64,000 nucleotides of DNA. It comes from Anaspis maculata (Eukaryota; Arthropoda; Insecta; Coleoptera; Scraptiidae). Position numbers and translations under genes: made by a program. Under the pieces are notes generated by a model. That model did not search any database and had not been told where the DNA came from. It saw only the letters and a program-made list of their open reading frames with translations. The DNA is taken from NCBI GenBank assembly GCA_949128115.1, contig OX421963.1, forward strand, positions 91,583,602 to 91,647,601, read 5' to 3'. Positions 33,481 to 43,571 of this stretch are shown one piece after another (positions within the stretch are counted from its first letter, which is position 1; every line of letters starts with the position of its first letter).

Positions 33481-35370
33481 TCAAAATCGAATACTTACAC
33501 AATGCGAAGCCAACATCTATGGCAAAAAAATCAAGTTGCTATCTCTCACAATGGAAAAGTTACGGCCATTATTGTTTTGCAGTGCTACAATTGCGAAAAC
33601 AGTAGGCACCTAGCCACCAAGTGCAAATCCGTAATTTAAGCGCAAAACGTATCGTGTTTGGTATTGTTGGAAAGCTCTTTTGAACCTCTCCACAACTAAC
33701 CTAGTCTCAATGAATCCAAACGTTTTGTAAGCTATAATTAATTGTTTCACGAGTCCTTCACAAACATTTTTGCATAACTTGACAAAACCTTGAGACATCA
33801 AAATTTGAAAATTTTTGATATTTGAGAGCATTTGAAAATTCAAAATATTCAACGTGCAAGAGAAGAACATTTGAAATTTTATAAAGTTTGTTGGAGAAAG
33901 CATTTGGGATCAATGTGTCAACATTCAATACTTACACAATGCGAAGCCAACAACTATGGAGAAAAAATTAGGTTGCTATCTCTCCCAATAAAAAAGCTAC
34001 GGCAATTATTGTTTTGCACTGCTACAACTGCAAAAACAGTGGGCACTTAGCCACCAAGTGCAAATCCGTGATTCAAGCGCAAAACGTATCGTGTTTGATA
34101 TTGTTGAAAGGCTCTTTCGAACCTCTTCACAACTAACCTAGTCTCAATGCATCCAAAAGCGTTTGAAAGTGATAGTTTATTGTTTCAAAAGTTTTTTAGA
34201 ATTATTCACCGTATGACTCGACAAAAACTTGAGACATCAAAAAAAAAGTTACGGTAATTATGGTTTTTTTTGTGCTACAATTGCGAAAACGGTGGGCACA
34301 TAGCCACCAAGTGCAAATCCGTAATTCAAGCTGAAAACGTATCGTGTTTGATATTGTTGGAAAGCTCTTTCGAATCTCTACACAACTAACCTAGTCTCAA
34401 TGCATCCAAAAATGTTCGAAAACTGCAATTTAGTGTTTCACGAGCTCTTCAAGATCATTTTTCGCATAAATCAACAAAACCTTGGGGCACAAAATTTGAA
34501 AATATTCGAAATTTGGAGACAATGAAAAAATTTAAAATATTCAACATATAAAAGCTGTGAATATTCAAAATTCTATACCGTTTGTTGGAGAAAACATTTG
34601 AAAACAGTGTATCAACATTCAATACTCACACAATGCGAAGCCAACAACTATGGAGAAAGAATCAAGTTGCTATCTCTCCTGATTAAAAAGTTGCGGTAAT
34701 GTTGTTTTGCAATGCTACAACTGCGAAAACAGTGGGCACCTAGCCACCAAGTGCAAATCCGTGATTCAAGCGCAAAACGTATCGTGTTTGGTATTGTTGA
34801 AAAGCTCTTTCGAACCTCTTCACAACTTACTCAGTCTCAGTGCATTGGAAAGTGTTCCAGAGCTGCAATTCATTGTTTTACGAGCTCTTCAAAATCATTT
34901 TTCGCATAAATCGACAAAATTTGAGACGTGAAAATTTAAGAATAATCGAAAGTTGGAAACACTACAAAATTCACAATATTCGACTTACAAAAGTTGAAAA
35001 CATCCAAAATTTTATAACGCTTGTTCAAAACAACATTTGGAACTAGTTTATCAACATTCAAAATCGGATGCCCACAGAATGCGAAGACAACAACTATGGA
35101 GAAAGAATCAAGTTGCTATCTCTCCTAATTAGAAAGTTACGGCAATATTGCTTTGCAGTGCTACAACTGCAAAAACAGTGGGCACCTAGCCACCAAGTGC
35201 AAATCCGTAATTCAAGCGCAAAACTTATCGTGTTTGGTATTGTTGAAAAGCTCTTTCGAACCTCTTCACAACTAACCTAGTCTTAAAACATTCAAAAGTG
35301 TCCGGGAGCTGTAAATGATTGTTTCACGGGTTCTTCAAATTAATTATTCGCATAACCCAACAACGGATCG
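33480..35370 (+). repeat. tandem array with embedded CCHC zinc-knuckle cassettes
   Basis: Five knuckle cassettes start at 33583, 34020, 34273, 34713 and 35159, each 42 bases long. They read CYNCENS or CYNCKNS, then H-LATKC. The unit also contains AAGTTGCTATCTCTC before the cassette and CGTATCGTGTTTG plus AACTAACCTAGTCTCAATGC after it. Spacing is about 440 bases, with one short unit of 253. All five keep the Cys/His ligands, and four of five keep the GH pair. Each frame stops soon after the knuckle. The source could be a Gag-like protein; a transcribed satellite is the alternative. Confidence 0.75.
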
Positions 35371-35548
35371 AGCGATTCAAATGAAACAAAAACCATATAA
35401 TATAACGATAGATTTATATTCTATGAGAGTGCAAAATAATAATTGTGGGTCTTGTTATAAGTACTTACAATAAAACTGGGTAGAAATAAAATCGACACAT
35501 TTCTAAAATCTTTTTTTTGTGAATTTTACGAAGTGTTTTTGGCAATCA

Positions 35549-35769
35549 TCAATCAAATTCGATATCCACGTTGCTGTAATATTCCTCGGCCAAGTGTCCA
35601 GCGTGCACGGTACGCATGTGCCTGTTGAGGTTCTCCGTTCGCTTGAACACGGAAATGCAATACGGACACTGCTGCTTCGGCACCTGCAGGCATTCCAACC
35701 TCAAGTGCTTGTTCAGGCATCCCTTTCGCTTGTACGTCCGGCCGCACTGGTGGCACGCGTACCGGGGAC
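35549..35769 (-). CDS. lola: lola-type zinc-finger terminal exon 12
   Basis: TTTCCACAG precedes PRYACHQCGRTYKRKGC. Finger 1 ends HLRLEC. The linker is LQVPKQQ, lacking Gly-Lys. Finger 2 CPYCISVFKRTENLNRH ends HMRTVH. A long acidic tail starting AGHLAEEYYSNVDIEFD ends at TGA, 72 residues. The GRTYKxKG start, ENLNRH helix and RTVH end tie it to the next exon, 35987-36192. The first-finger ligands are all kept. Confidence 0.87.
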
Positions 35770-35986
35770 CTGTGGAAACAACTTAGTTTAACTTTTTTCT
35801 GGCTGCAGTTGGTGGAATAGGCACAAGCGCCCATGAAGTTCAGGCGAAGCCATGAATAGTCACCGGGACTGAAGCATTAAGCGAAATGTAACAAAATTCA
35901 AGTTTTATTATTTTACATGTACACTGAGTAGTGATGAATAACATATTATGGCAATTTACTAACTAGAGGACTAGGTACTACTGGAC

Positions 35987-36192
35987 TTATTCGTAGACTA
36001 TGCTGCAGTCGGCGTGTTCTTGAGAATGTACGGTTCGCAGGTGTCTGTTTAGGTTTTCCCTTCGCTTCGATCGGTAAGGGCACAAGTGGCACGTCAGCCT
36101 GGCCGGCAGCTGGCATTCCACTCTCAGGTGCTTCGTCAAACTGCCCTTTTGCTTGTAGGTCCGACCGCACTGGCTGCACTGGTATCTGAAAA
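35987..36192 (-). CDS. lola: lola-type zinc-finger terminal exon 13
   Basis: An ATCGCAG acceptor precedes FRYQCSQCGRTYKQKGS. Finger 1 ends HLRVEC. The linker is QLPARLT. Finger 2 CHLCPYRSKRRENLNRH ends HLRTVH. The tail SQEHADCSIVYE is followed by TAA, 67 residues. It belongs to the SKRRENL subgroup with 19997-20199 and 36334-36542. Minus-strand AATAAA at 35904-35909 lies about 80 bases beyond the stop. Confidence 0.88.
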
Positions 36193-36333
36193 CTGCGATG
36201 GAATTAACAAAACGAACCTTTTTTTTTCAATTTTTTTTAATCTATAAAACAGTGCATATTCCAATCACCTTTCGAATAAGACACGTTTGATTCTGCTCTC
36301 ATTGCTTTATTACGAGTATAATACTGAGTACAA

Positions 36334-36542
36334 CTAAGTGTGGTAGTTATGCAACAGAGGGTCGATGGCAATGTGTTTGCCTAAGACGTGCCTTTTCAAA
36401 TTCTCCCGCCGTTTCGATGCGTAACCGCACTGCGAACACTGGTAGCTCGGCAGTTTCTGGCACTCCTGCCGGCGGTGCTTCTGCAAGTTGCTTTTCTGCT
36501 TGTACGAGCGGCCGCAGAGCTCGCACGAGAACCTCGACGAAT
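36334..36542 (-). CDS. lola: lola-type zinc-finger terminal exon 14
   Basis: CTTTTTAG precedes SSRFSCELCGRSYKQKSN. Finger 1 ends HRRQEC. The linker is QKLPSYQ. Finger 2 CSQCGYASKRRENLKRH ends HVLGKH. The tail IAIDPLLHNYHT is followed by TAG, 68 residues. It sits 142 bases upstream (in transcription) of exon 35987-36192 and shares its GRSYKQK and SKRRENL signatures: a tandem duplicate with a changed tail. AATAAA lies at 36306-36311. Confidence 0.88.
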
Positions 36543-36818
36543 CTAAAAAGAACTTGCGTCATAATGTGGCATGATCACACGCGAACCTACATTGTCTAAT
36601 GTTTTTCTCTTTCTACTTCGGTTTATTTCTACCAACCTTTGTTGTAGTTCGGCTTCCACTCACGTTTATAGGTAGTACTTTTATGTTTGCTTTGTTTTAC
36701 AGTAGGTACTTACTTGTTTGTATGCTCAATGATTCAAAATATTGATGCGTGCTAATTCAGTTGTTCAATTTCCAGTACCTGATTGCTCTCCGAGGGAGTA
36801 AATGCAGTGTGAACGTAA

Positions 36819-36860
36819 TGTTACAACTGGTATGACCCGGGACACATAGCGATCAAGTGC
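36819..36860 (+). repeat. CCHC zinc-knuckle relic (second Cys lost)
   Basis: The plus strand reads CYNWYDPGHIAIKC followed by DSDS and a stop. Three of four ligands are in place and Trp replaces the second Cys. The following AACAAAACTGCCTCAAGC resembles the ACTGCC segment after the 58-59 kb relics. Confidence 0.55.
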
Positions 36861-37063
36861 GATTCCGATTCGTAACAAAACTGCCTCAAGCTTTATAGAA
36901 TGACTCACAGCAATTTGGGGAGGATCTACTACGAAATTAAAGGAAAAAAGCTTACTTACTAGATCATAAAAGAGTTTATCATGATACGCCAAGTTTACAA
37001 GGGAAATTTCATCATTTTATCCGGCAACATGCCGCAACAAAAAATAGTTTATGATAATAATGT

Positions 37064-37260
37064 TCAGTTCACAAAGATAACTTCTCCATGTTTGTGTCTT
37101 TTTTCGATGTGCCTCATCAAGTTTGGTTTTTGGTAGGATACGTAGTCGCAATACGGACAAGCACAGGTGGGCAATTTTCCACATTCCAGCTGTCGGTGCC
37201 GTCTCAAACTTCTCGCCCATTTGTAGCCCTTGGCGCAGTTTTCGCAATTGTAGGGGTAAA
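37064..37260 (-). CDS. lola: lola-type zinc-finger terminal exon 15 (YKW subgroup)
   Basis: ACATTTCAG precedes YPYNCENCAKGYKWARSLRR. Finger 1 ends HRQLEC. The linker is GKLPTCA. Finger 2 CPYCDYVSYQKPNLMRH ends HIEKRH. The tail KHGEVIFVN is followed by TGA, 64 residues. It is the first of four neighbouring exons (with 38650, 39324 and 39943) that share GYKW or SYKW, SLRRHR and LECGK. In all four the residue before the second-finger Cys is Ala rather than the usual bulky residue. Confidence 0.88.
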
Positions 37261-37329
37261 CTGAAATGTGACAGGACGTTAGTGCGAGCAAGTTCAAATT
37301 TGTGCCGCGTGCCAGATAATTGAACACTT

Positions 37330-38590
37330 TAGTACTTTGGAGCAGGTTTAATCAATAATTTCAAGCTACTTGACAGTGTAGGAGAATTTCAAGAAGAGTC
37401 ACAACACGTTGATTATAGAAAATTGAGTAGATATGCAGTTTGAGCAACTTGCTCACAATTGCAGCATTATAAAAACGAACAACTGATTTGTTGCTGAAAT
37501 TATGCGATTACTCTGGATGCAGTTGGGAGTTTGCTTGAATAACATCAACAGCTGAGCATTTAGTATTTGTTCAAATAATAATCAATCAGCTTGTTTTTAC
37601 AATGAACAATATAAACAATTGGATTGTTTGAACAATAAAATTATTGTTAATGGTTATTTGATTATTGTTGTGACGCCACAGTTCTACTTCAACAAGCCAT
37701 GTGTATACTTCACATTACTCTATTTATTACAGGTTCATCACAGATTGAATTAAGCTGGATAGTGCAACTGCAGTTTGAGTTGTGGAGTCGAGTTGATCAA
37801 TTCTTGATAATTATAATTCAATCATGTTCATTGACTTGTTTCCATTGATGCATCCATGTAACTTATCCATTTGAATGAATTGTTGTCACGTTTCAAAATT
37901 TGTTCATTTCAAGTACAGTTTTAAGTGAAGGGAGCCAGAGAGATGTCTAGAGTAGACATAGATTATTTGACTTGACGAGTAGACATAGATTATTTGACTT
38001 GACGAGTAGACATGAGAAATTTAGGTGTCAACATGTAACCGTAGGTAAGAGATGCAATGTCAAGCAAGTAGGTCAAATAAGTCAGAACTCCCTGGAAGGA
38101 AAGGCTTACGTCCAAGTCTAAACGCTATTAAAAATCGAACCAACCTGAGAGAGCCAAGTAAAAATAATCTGTCAACTGGTGTCAGAAACTGAAGGGTTTG
38201 AACTCTTCTTGATAGGTCAAATCATACCAATCAAATGTCACAGGTGATATTCTGACTGCCTGGCGCGACACAAGCCTGATCATCATCACGGGTTTTGTAA
38301 GCTCTAAGAAGTCACCACGAATTTTTTCTCTTCAAAAATATCACCACAAGCTTTGTTGAAAAGATGGCGATAATCAAGCGAAGCGTAACGAAACTGTTGT
38401 TTGTAATGTGAAAGCTTCGTTTGTTGGAACGATTTCAACTTTTCCGAATTCTTTTAATTATTAGTACACAGTCGACAGGTATATACGTAGTTTTTTCGCC
38501 ACAGTTGAGAATGTTTTGGATTTGAAATGAATGCACGCCTTTATAAACTATATTTATTGAACAAAGCGAAAAATTCGACGCGGTCGAAGC
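37330..38590. repeat. intron with dispersed repeats
   Basis: A TTGTTGCTGAAATTATGCGA segment near 37490, with following ATAAACAATT-type sequence, is another copy of the AT-rich family seen near 5939, 8347, 9771 and 56805. A 27-base unit (GTAGACATAGATTATTTGAC core) is tandemly repeated near 37950-38005. No gene is seen. Confidence 0.45.
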
Positions 38591-38649
38591 TCGTTAACAC
38601 TTGAAACTTTGTAGGGCTATAAGTACGAGTTCAGTTCTTCGTTTTGGGT

Positions 38650-38837
38650 TTATATATTCTGGGACAGGCCGTGTTTGTTCTTGATGTGGCGCAACAAGGT
38701 GTCTTTGTGGTAGCAGACCAAACTGCAATGTGGACAGGCGTAAGTGGGCAGTTTTCCACACTCCAGCTGGCGGTGGCGTCTCAGACTTCGCTCCCACTTG
38801 TACGACTTGGTGCAGTTGTGGCACTTGAAATGGTGGG
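38650..38837 (-). CDS. lola: lola-type zinc-finger terminal exon 16 (YKW subgroup)
   Basis: AATTTCAG precedes HHFKCHNCTKSYKWERSLRR. Finger 1 ends HRQLEC. The linker is GKLPTYA. Finger 2 CPHCSLVCYHKDTLLRH ends HIKNKH. The tail GLSQNI is followed by TAA, 61 residues. Compared with its three sisters, the second finger is the most changed (SLVCYHKD against DYVSYQKP), which would alter base preference. AATAAA at 38553-38558 is about 92 bases below the stop. Confidence 0.88.
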
Positions 38838-39039
38838 CTGAAATTCGAGCGATTAGTTTCCGAACTCTGAGCGAGAAAACAGAACCGCCGACGGCTCAAA
38901 TTCGCTTTCAATGTGAATTTTTTCAACCAGCAGAACAATTTTTTATGATTTTTTTCTGAAAAACATTGGGAGATTTTTTAGTGAGAATATCTGAATGATC
39001 GAAGAGCTTTGCCAACGAAAGTGCGTTAGGTGCAACTGA

Positions 39040-39235
39040 GTTATTCAAATCGGATAAAACAAGCAGAATGTAACGGACTTTCCGACAATAGGAAGCACGC
39101 TACGTTTGCGGCTGACTTGAAAAATGCCGCCATCACATATGCTCCCCACCGCAAAAGCTTCAGACGGCCATAACTTTCTTATTATCACAAATAAAGACGT
39201 GATTTTTTCACTAGCAGGCTACTAGTAACGTATAT
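39040..39235 (+). repeat. relic related to the 59 kb zinc-knuckle repeat
   Basis: GGCCATAACTTTCTTATTAT and AAAGACGTGATTTTTTCAC occur here. They match the segments after the knuckles near 59225-59290 and 59630-59675. The knuckle itself is eroded. It marks a longer consensus unit of which the CCHC cassette is one end. Confidence 0.45.
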
Positions 39236-39323
39236 TTTGGGTAAAAAACCCGAAACAATCCAATACATAAAAAAAATGTTGAACATATCTTGGCTGGATC
39301 GGAATCGACAGTTTGTCAAAATT

Positions 39324-39511
39324 TCATACGACAGTAAAATCCTGATGAACCGTCTTCATGTGCCGCAGCAGAGTCGGTCTTTGAAAAGTTACGTAGCTGC
39401 AGTACGGACAGGCACACCTGGGAGCCTTTCCGCATTCCAGTTTTCGGTGCCGTCTCAAGCTCGTCCCCCATTTGTAGCTCTTTTTGCAGTTTTGGCACTT
39501 GTAGGGCAGAT
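39324..39511 (-). CDS. lola: lola-type zinc-finger terminal exon 17 (YKW subgroup)
   Basis: TATTCCAG precedes LPYKCQNCKKSYKWGTSLRR. Finger 1 ends HRKLEC. The linker is GKAPRCA. Finger 2 CPYCSYVTFQRPTLLRH ends HMKTVH. The tail QDFTVV is followed by TGA, 61 residues. The linker Cys (RCA) is shared with 37064 and 39943. No poly(A) hexamer is visible within about 100 bases downstream. Confidence 0.88.
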
Positions 39512-39942
39512 CTGGAATACGGCCAAGATTAGTTTACTAGAATTTTTCAAGTGTCCAACTACAAAACCACCTTTTACAGAGTTTCGCTGATTTATACCAA
39601 ACTACAATCAAACGCCAAGTCTTGCCGGGAGGTCAGCTATCGGGATTCTTTTGACCAGTGGAACTGCTTCAGATTTTATAATCATAGAAAGCCCAACACT
39701 CGAGTGAGGCCAAAATCATAAACAAAAGCACACAGATGTTCCTAAGTATTTTTTATTAAAAAAAAACAGAATTTGTAGTTTCAGCAAGTTTTGACGGTTC
39801 GCGTAAGTCTGACAACCGTTTTAATTCTCAGTGGGAAAGAGTCGGCCTGTTTTGCTCGAAGCAAAATCAACTAGAAGCTGGGAGTATTACGGTTGGATGG
39901 TTTTCAAATGATCATCCAGTTTGGGTTCCAAGTCTTGTCCGT

Positions 39943-40118
39943 TTAAAAACTATGTTTCGCGACAATGTGACGCAACAAGGTCGGCTTCTGGTAGGAAACG
40001 TAGTCGCAATACGGACAAGCGCAGCAAGGCAACTTTCCGCATTCCAGCTGCCGGTGTCGCCTCAAGCTCCTCTCCCACTTGTAACTCTTGGTGCAGGTCA
40101 GGCACTTGAAGCGATGAA
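39943..40118 (-). CDS. lola: lola-type zinc-finger terminal exon 18 (YKW subgroup)
   Basis: GGTTCCAG precedes HRFKCLTCTKSYKWERSLRR. Finger 1 ends HRQLEC. The linker is GKLPCCA. Finger 2 CPYCDYVSYQKPTLLRH ends HIVAKH. The two-residue tail SF is followed by TAA, 57 residues. It is closest to 37064 in finger 2 and to 38650 in finger 1, so sequence exchange (gene conversion) among these exons is possible. The nearest AATAAA is 39752-39757, about 190 bases beyond the stop. Confidence 0.88.
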
Positions 40119-40225
40119 CTGGAACCCAAAACAGTTTGAATTATGAAAAAATACTCGGAAACGTTCGGGCAATTATTTGAAGAAATTATCAAGAATATTA
40201 CGAGGAAAACTACGGATTTCCAAGC

Positions 40226-40345
40226 AAGTAACCGCTGCGGGGCAGGAAAGAAAATCCCATCGTATCTCCGACTGAACGGTTTTGCTCGTCGGATTTTTCC
40301 ATGCGGCGTCGGCGAGTCCACGTCAATGCACGGCACCATGTGACC
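40226..40345 (-). repeat. GC-rich interspersed repeat, inverted copy
   Basis: TTTTCCATGCGGCGTCGGCG followed by GTCAATGCACGG and CCATGTGACC is the reverse complement of the family at 5465-5560. It lies upstream of the 39943 exon, far from the other copies, which supports dispersal rather than local duplication. Confidence 0.5.
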
Positions 40346-40636
40346 AAATGACGATTCGATCAGTATTATGAAAGAACCCAGAGATGAACGGAACGGACAA
40401 AAAACTATCTACACTATTCAGTTGGGAAGGAGAAGATGTATAACCGATTATTTTTGCTCGGCAAATGTGGAACCATTGTCGAGAATTTGGCCTTTTTCCA
40501 ACAAACTTTACGCAAAACTGGCATTTTTTGTAAACAAACCTTAACTGCTTCTCTATTTGTACCTTTTGTCAATGAATTTACACTTGTCGACGAACTTGCA
40601 CTTTCCGTCGACATATTTCTACCGTTTGTCGACAAA

Positions 40637-41150
40637 TACAGGGTGATTCAAAAGTGTCGGACCACCTTGAAGGTGCGTAATATGGAGGTGTAGTGGAGTG
40701 CTGCAAAGTTGTTGAAAAAATTCTATGTCTTCTAATTTTGAAGTTATGGAGGGACAAAAGCTGGTCCTTCGATCGCTTCAATTTTGATTGTTTCAAAAGA
40801 TTTCAGTAAACTGTTTATGGAAAAAAATGAGCACAAAAAATCAACCTCTGAATCTGCAAATAATTTCTGTTTTGTATACAGGGTGAGTCATGGATCCCAA
40901 AAATTATTTTTTTCTGAAAGTGCCTGTAATCAGCCACATTGGTCCCATAACCTATGTAGAGCACAATAAAACTATAAAACACAATTCATTTCAATAGAAT
41001 TCTGTTGCTTCTGGTTTATTAGGAAAACTAAATTTTTGTAGTTTATGATTCACCCTGTATAGTAAACAGAAATTCAATACAGATTCAGATGTTGATTTTT
41101 TGTACTCATTATTTTTCCATAAACAGTTTACTAAAATCTTTTGAAATAAC
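40637..41150. mobile_element. short inverted-repeat element remnant
   Basis: An ACAGGGTGATTC end lies at about 40638. Two arms face each other: about 40790-40880 (TTTCAGTAAACTGTTTATGG ... GTATACAGGGTGAGTCATG) and about 41050-41147 (ATGATTCACCCTGTATAGTA ... CCATAAACAGTTTACTAAAA). They are about 90 bases long, separated by about 170. The ends match the ACAGGGTG type of the larger fold-back elements. It is non-coding. Confidence 0.55.
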
Positions 41151-42048
41151 GGAAATAACGAACACTTGTCAACCATTCGTGACCTGGAATTATCGTCGAC
41201 TTGCACTTCCGAAATTTGCATAACTTTGATTTACATTCTTGTCGACAATCTTGCAGTGTAGTAAAGCGGGTACCATAATTTCCCTACCTTCCCTTACATG
41301 AAAATTGCAAATTTGATAATTATAATATTTTCAAAGTGTTCTTCTACGTAAGTTTTGATGGCTAATAATTATAATTAACTTGGAACCAAGAGTGAGAGAG
41401 CACGGGGGAAAGGAAAGAGGGAGAAAGATAGAGAGATAGAGAGAGAGAAAGAGAGAGAGTAAATAATAAGCTTATGCATCTTGAGCTAACGCCAATGCGG
41501 AATATAGGACGTTCAAAACTCTATAACGGCGTACTTGACGGCAAGCACGTACTGTCCTAGAGTTGCTGGTGAGGAGCCACTCAATCGACGGAAATAACAA
41601 CAATTTCCCTTATCGTCTAGATGAGAATTCACTCAGTAATCTGAAGAAGGATTTGATTTCGCTGGGAGGCAAGGCTTTCCCCACGAAGTCCCCATGGAGT
41701 AACCAGCCGTCGAATTGGCTATATCAAGGTGATGAAAAGCTTTGGTTAGAGCAGTTCGTAATAATGAAATAGTTAGTCATCGGGAATCAAATAGATCGCA
41801 AACCCCGCGAGACCGGCACTTCGCCGTTGCAAATCATTATTCATGCCACGTACTCTTATTATTTAGTGGAAAGTGTTTTATCTACCTATCTGATTGAATG
41901 AGGCCAAAAAGGTGGCTTCATAAACTCATAACTTGAGATCGAAAAACGCTAAACTATTGTTTATAAAACTACGCGTGATAAATACCGCGAAACCTCGAAG
42001 AAATCGACCAATGCCACATGAATTGCCTTCAATTACAAGTGTTATGAG
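41150..42048. other. spacer with GA-rich microsatellite
   Basis: A GAGAGAAAGAGAGAG-type run lies at about 41405-41460. The remaining sequence has no recognisable gene, though an open frame on the plus strand at 41563-41772 precedes the 42 kb element. Confidence 0.4.
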
Positions 42049-42299
42049 TGCGCGAATATGCCGGAAGATATTCCCCGGTAAATTGTCAATTTTATAAAAA
42101 AGTCATTTTTAGTGAGGATGATCAGCCAACAGGTAGGATCTCGAATTCCCATATTCATCAAGAAGAGTTATAAGCAAATCGTCCACAATTATAAATATAT
42201 TACAGAAACTGAACATCCCCATGTTCATTCTTAATAATGAACGGATAAATACTCAACGCCCTCACACGCTCAAACCAGCTCAGTAGTGAAAAACTGAGA

Positions 42300-42520
42300 G
42301 CGCGAAAGAGGAGGAGGAAGTGGGGGAAGCCCCACTCCTGAGAAGTGTGGGAAACCACGCATGCGCAGATCATCGACTCCTCCCACCCCTCCATAGCGCA
42401 GATCATTGACTCCCCCCGCTCCTAGCCCACCCCTCCATAGCGCAGATCATCACCTCTCCAACGCATGCGCAGATCACTGATTCCCTCCACCCCTTCAACG
42501 CATGCGCTATCCCATTAGTC
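42300..42520. repeat. GC-rich tandem repeat, GCGCAGATCAT family
   Basis: Four imperfect units of about 45 bases contain GCGCAGATCA plus CTCCCACCCCTCC or similar. They lie between the left end of the element and its minus-strand gene and are absent from the deleted copy at 52 kb. Confidence 0.55.
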
Positions 42521-42712
42521 ATCTATAACTCCACGAGTAAATACCTCTAGAACACATAATCAGTAATCATCTACAGTTCCTCGACTGAAATACCTAAATA
42601 ATTGTGAAGTGATTAGACATTCAATTTCTTAATAATTTATTATCTCCATTATTGTTATTACAATACATTTTTCATCTAATACTACCATGCGTTGGCGTGC
42701 CTTGCTCGTTGC

Positions 42713-43449
42713 TCAACACGCCAACGTTTTTTTTTCCGCTTTTGATAAATTCGGCGGCTGCATCCTTATGATATGGGCCGCCGGCCTGGGAATGTAAGTC
42801 GGAACATCGATTGAGTCCCATGATTCCTCCGGCTCTTCCCTAGGGTGGCAATCATTTTTCTCCCAGGACTCTTCCTTCTTTTCCGTTAAGTCCCACGATT
42901 CTTTCGGCTCTTCCCTAGGGTACCAGTCATCCTCATCCCTTACGTCCTGAGGCTCCTCCCAGGACTTTTCCTCCTTTTCCGTTAAGTCCCATGATTCCTC
43001 CGGCTCTTCCCTAGGGTACCAATCATCCTCATCCCTTACGTCCTGAGGCTCCTTCCAAGACTTTTCCTCCTTTTCCGACACAGGGCTCTGGGATGAGGTA
43101 CTAATTGTAACCACTAATTCATCCCCATGGGAACGAACCTCTCTCACTAGAACAATTATACCATTAGCTTTCTAGTAATTATAGATGAATAATATCATTA
43201 CCTGAAGATGCATCCCCCGGCGACACCTTTACAATGATTGTGATGGATCCAGCTATGACTGTCATCTCTCTTACATCAACTAGAAATAATAACATTGTAG
43301 CCTGACATTAACAAAAAGATAATGGGTGATAATAATAAAAAAAAGCATAAGCATTTGGTATGGTGCAATTAAGTGGATTATTAGATGAATATATGAAGAT
43401 TCTCACCATTTTCACACCGAAGATTGCAGAAATCACTCGAAGTCGACAT
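42713..43449 (-). CDS. acidic repeat protein of the 42-45 kb element (unrecognised)
   Basis: Three exons join cleanly: 43407-43449 (starts MSTSSDFCNLRCEN), 43202-43279 and 42713-43146, with donors ATG|GTGAGA and TCAG|GTAATG and TAG acceptors. The product is about 184 residues. The middle has a beta-rich-looking MTVIAGSITIIVKVSPGD and then HGDELVVTISTSS. The C-terminal half contains a repeated acidic unit of about 34 residues (EPQDVRDEDDWYPREEPEES, then WDLTEKEEKSW) occurring fully twice plus a degenerate third. An AATAA-rich region follows the stop. I do not recognise the family. The start is chosen because it is the only ATG giving the spliced frame. Confidence 0.6.
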
Positions 43450-43571
43450 AATGTGATACTTTAGTATACTATACCAACCAGAGGATTTCTTCGATCTTTT
43501 ATATTTAATTTAATCTCTTATATATAAACCCATATGATACAAACAGAATCTAAATAGTTCCAACGATCAAC
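43450..43571. promoter_or_regulatory. bidirectional promoter region of the two-gene element
   Basis: The 122 bases between divergent start codons include TATATAAA at 43521-43528, about 44 bases before the plus-strand ATG, fitting a TATA box for that gene. No equally clear box is seen for the minus gene. Inferred from position only. Confidence 0.4.
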
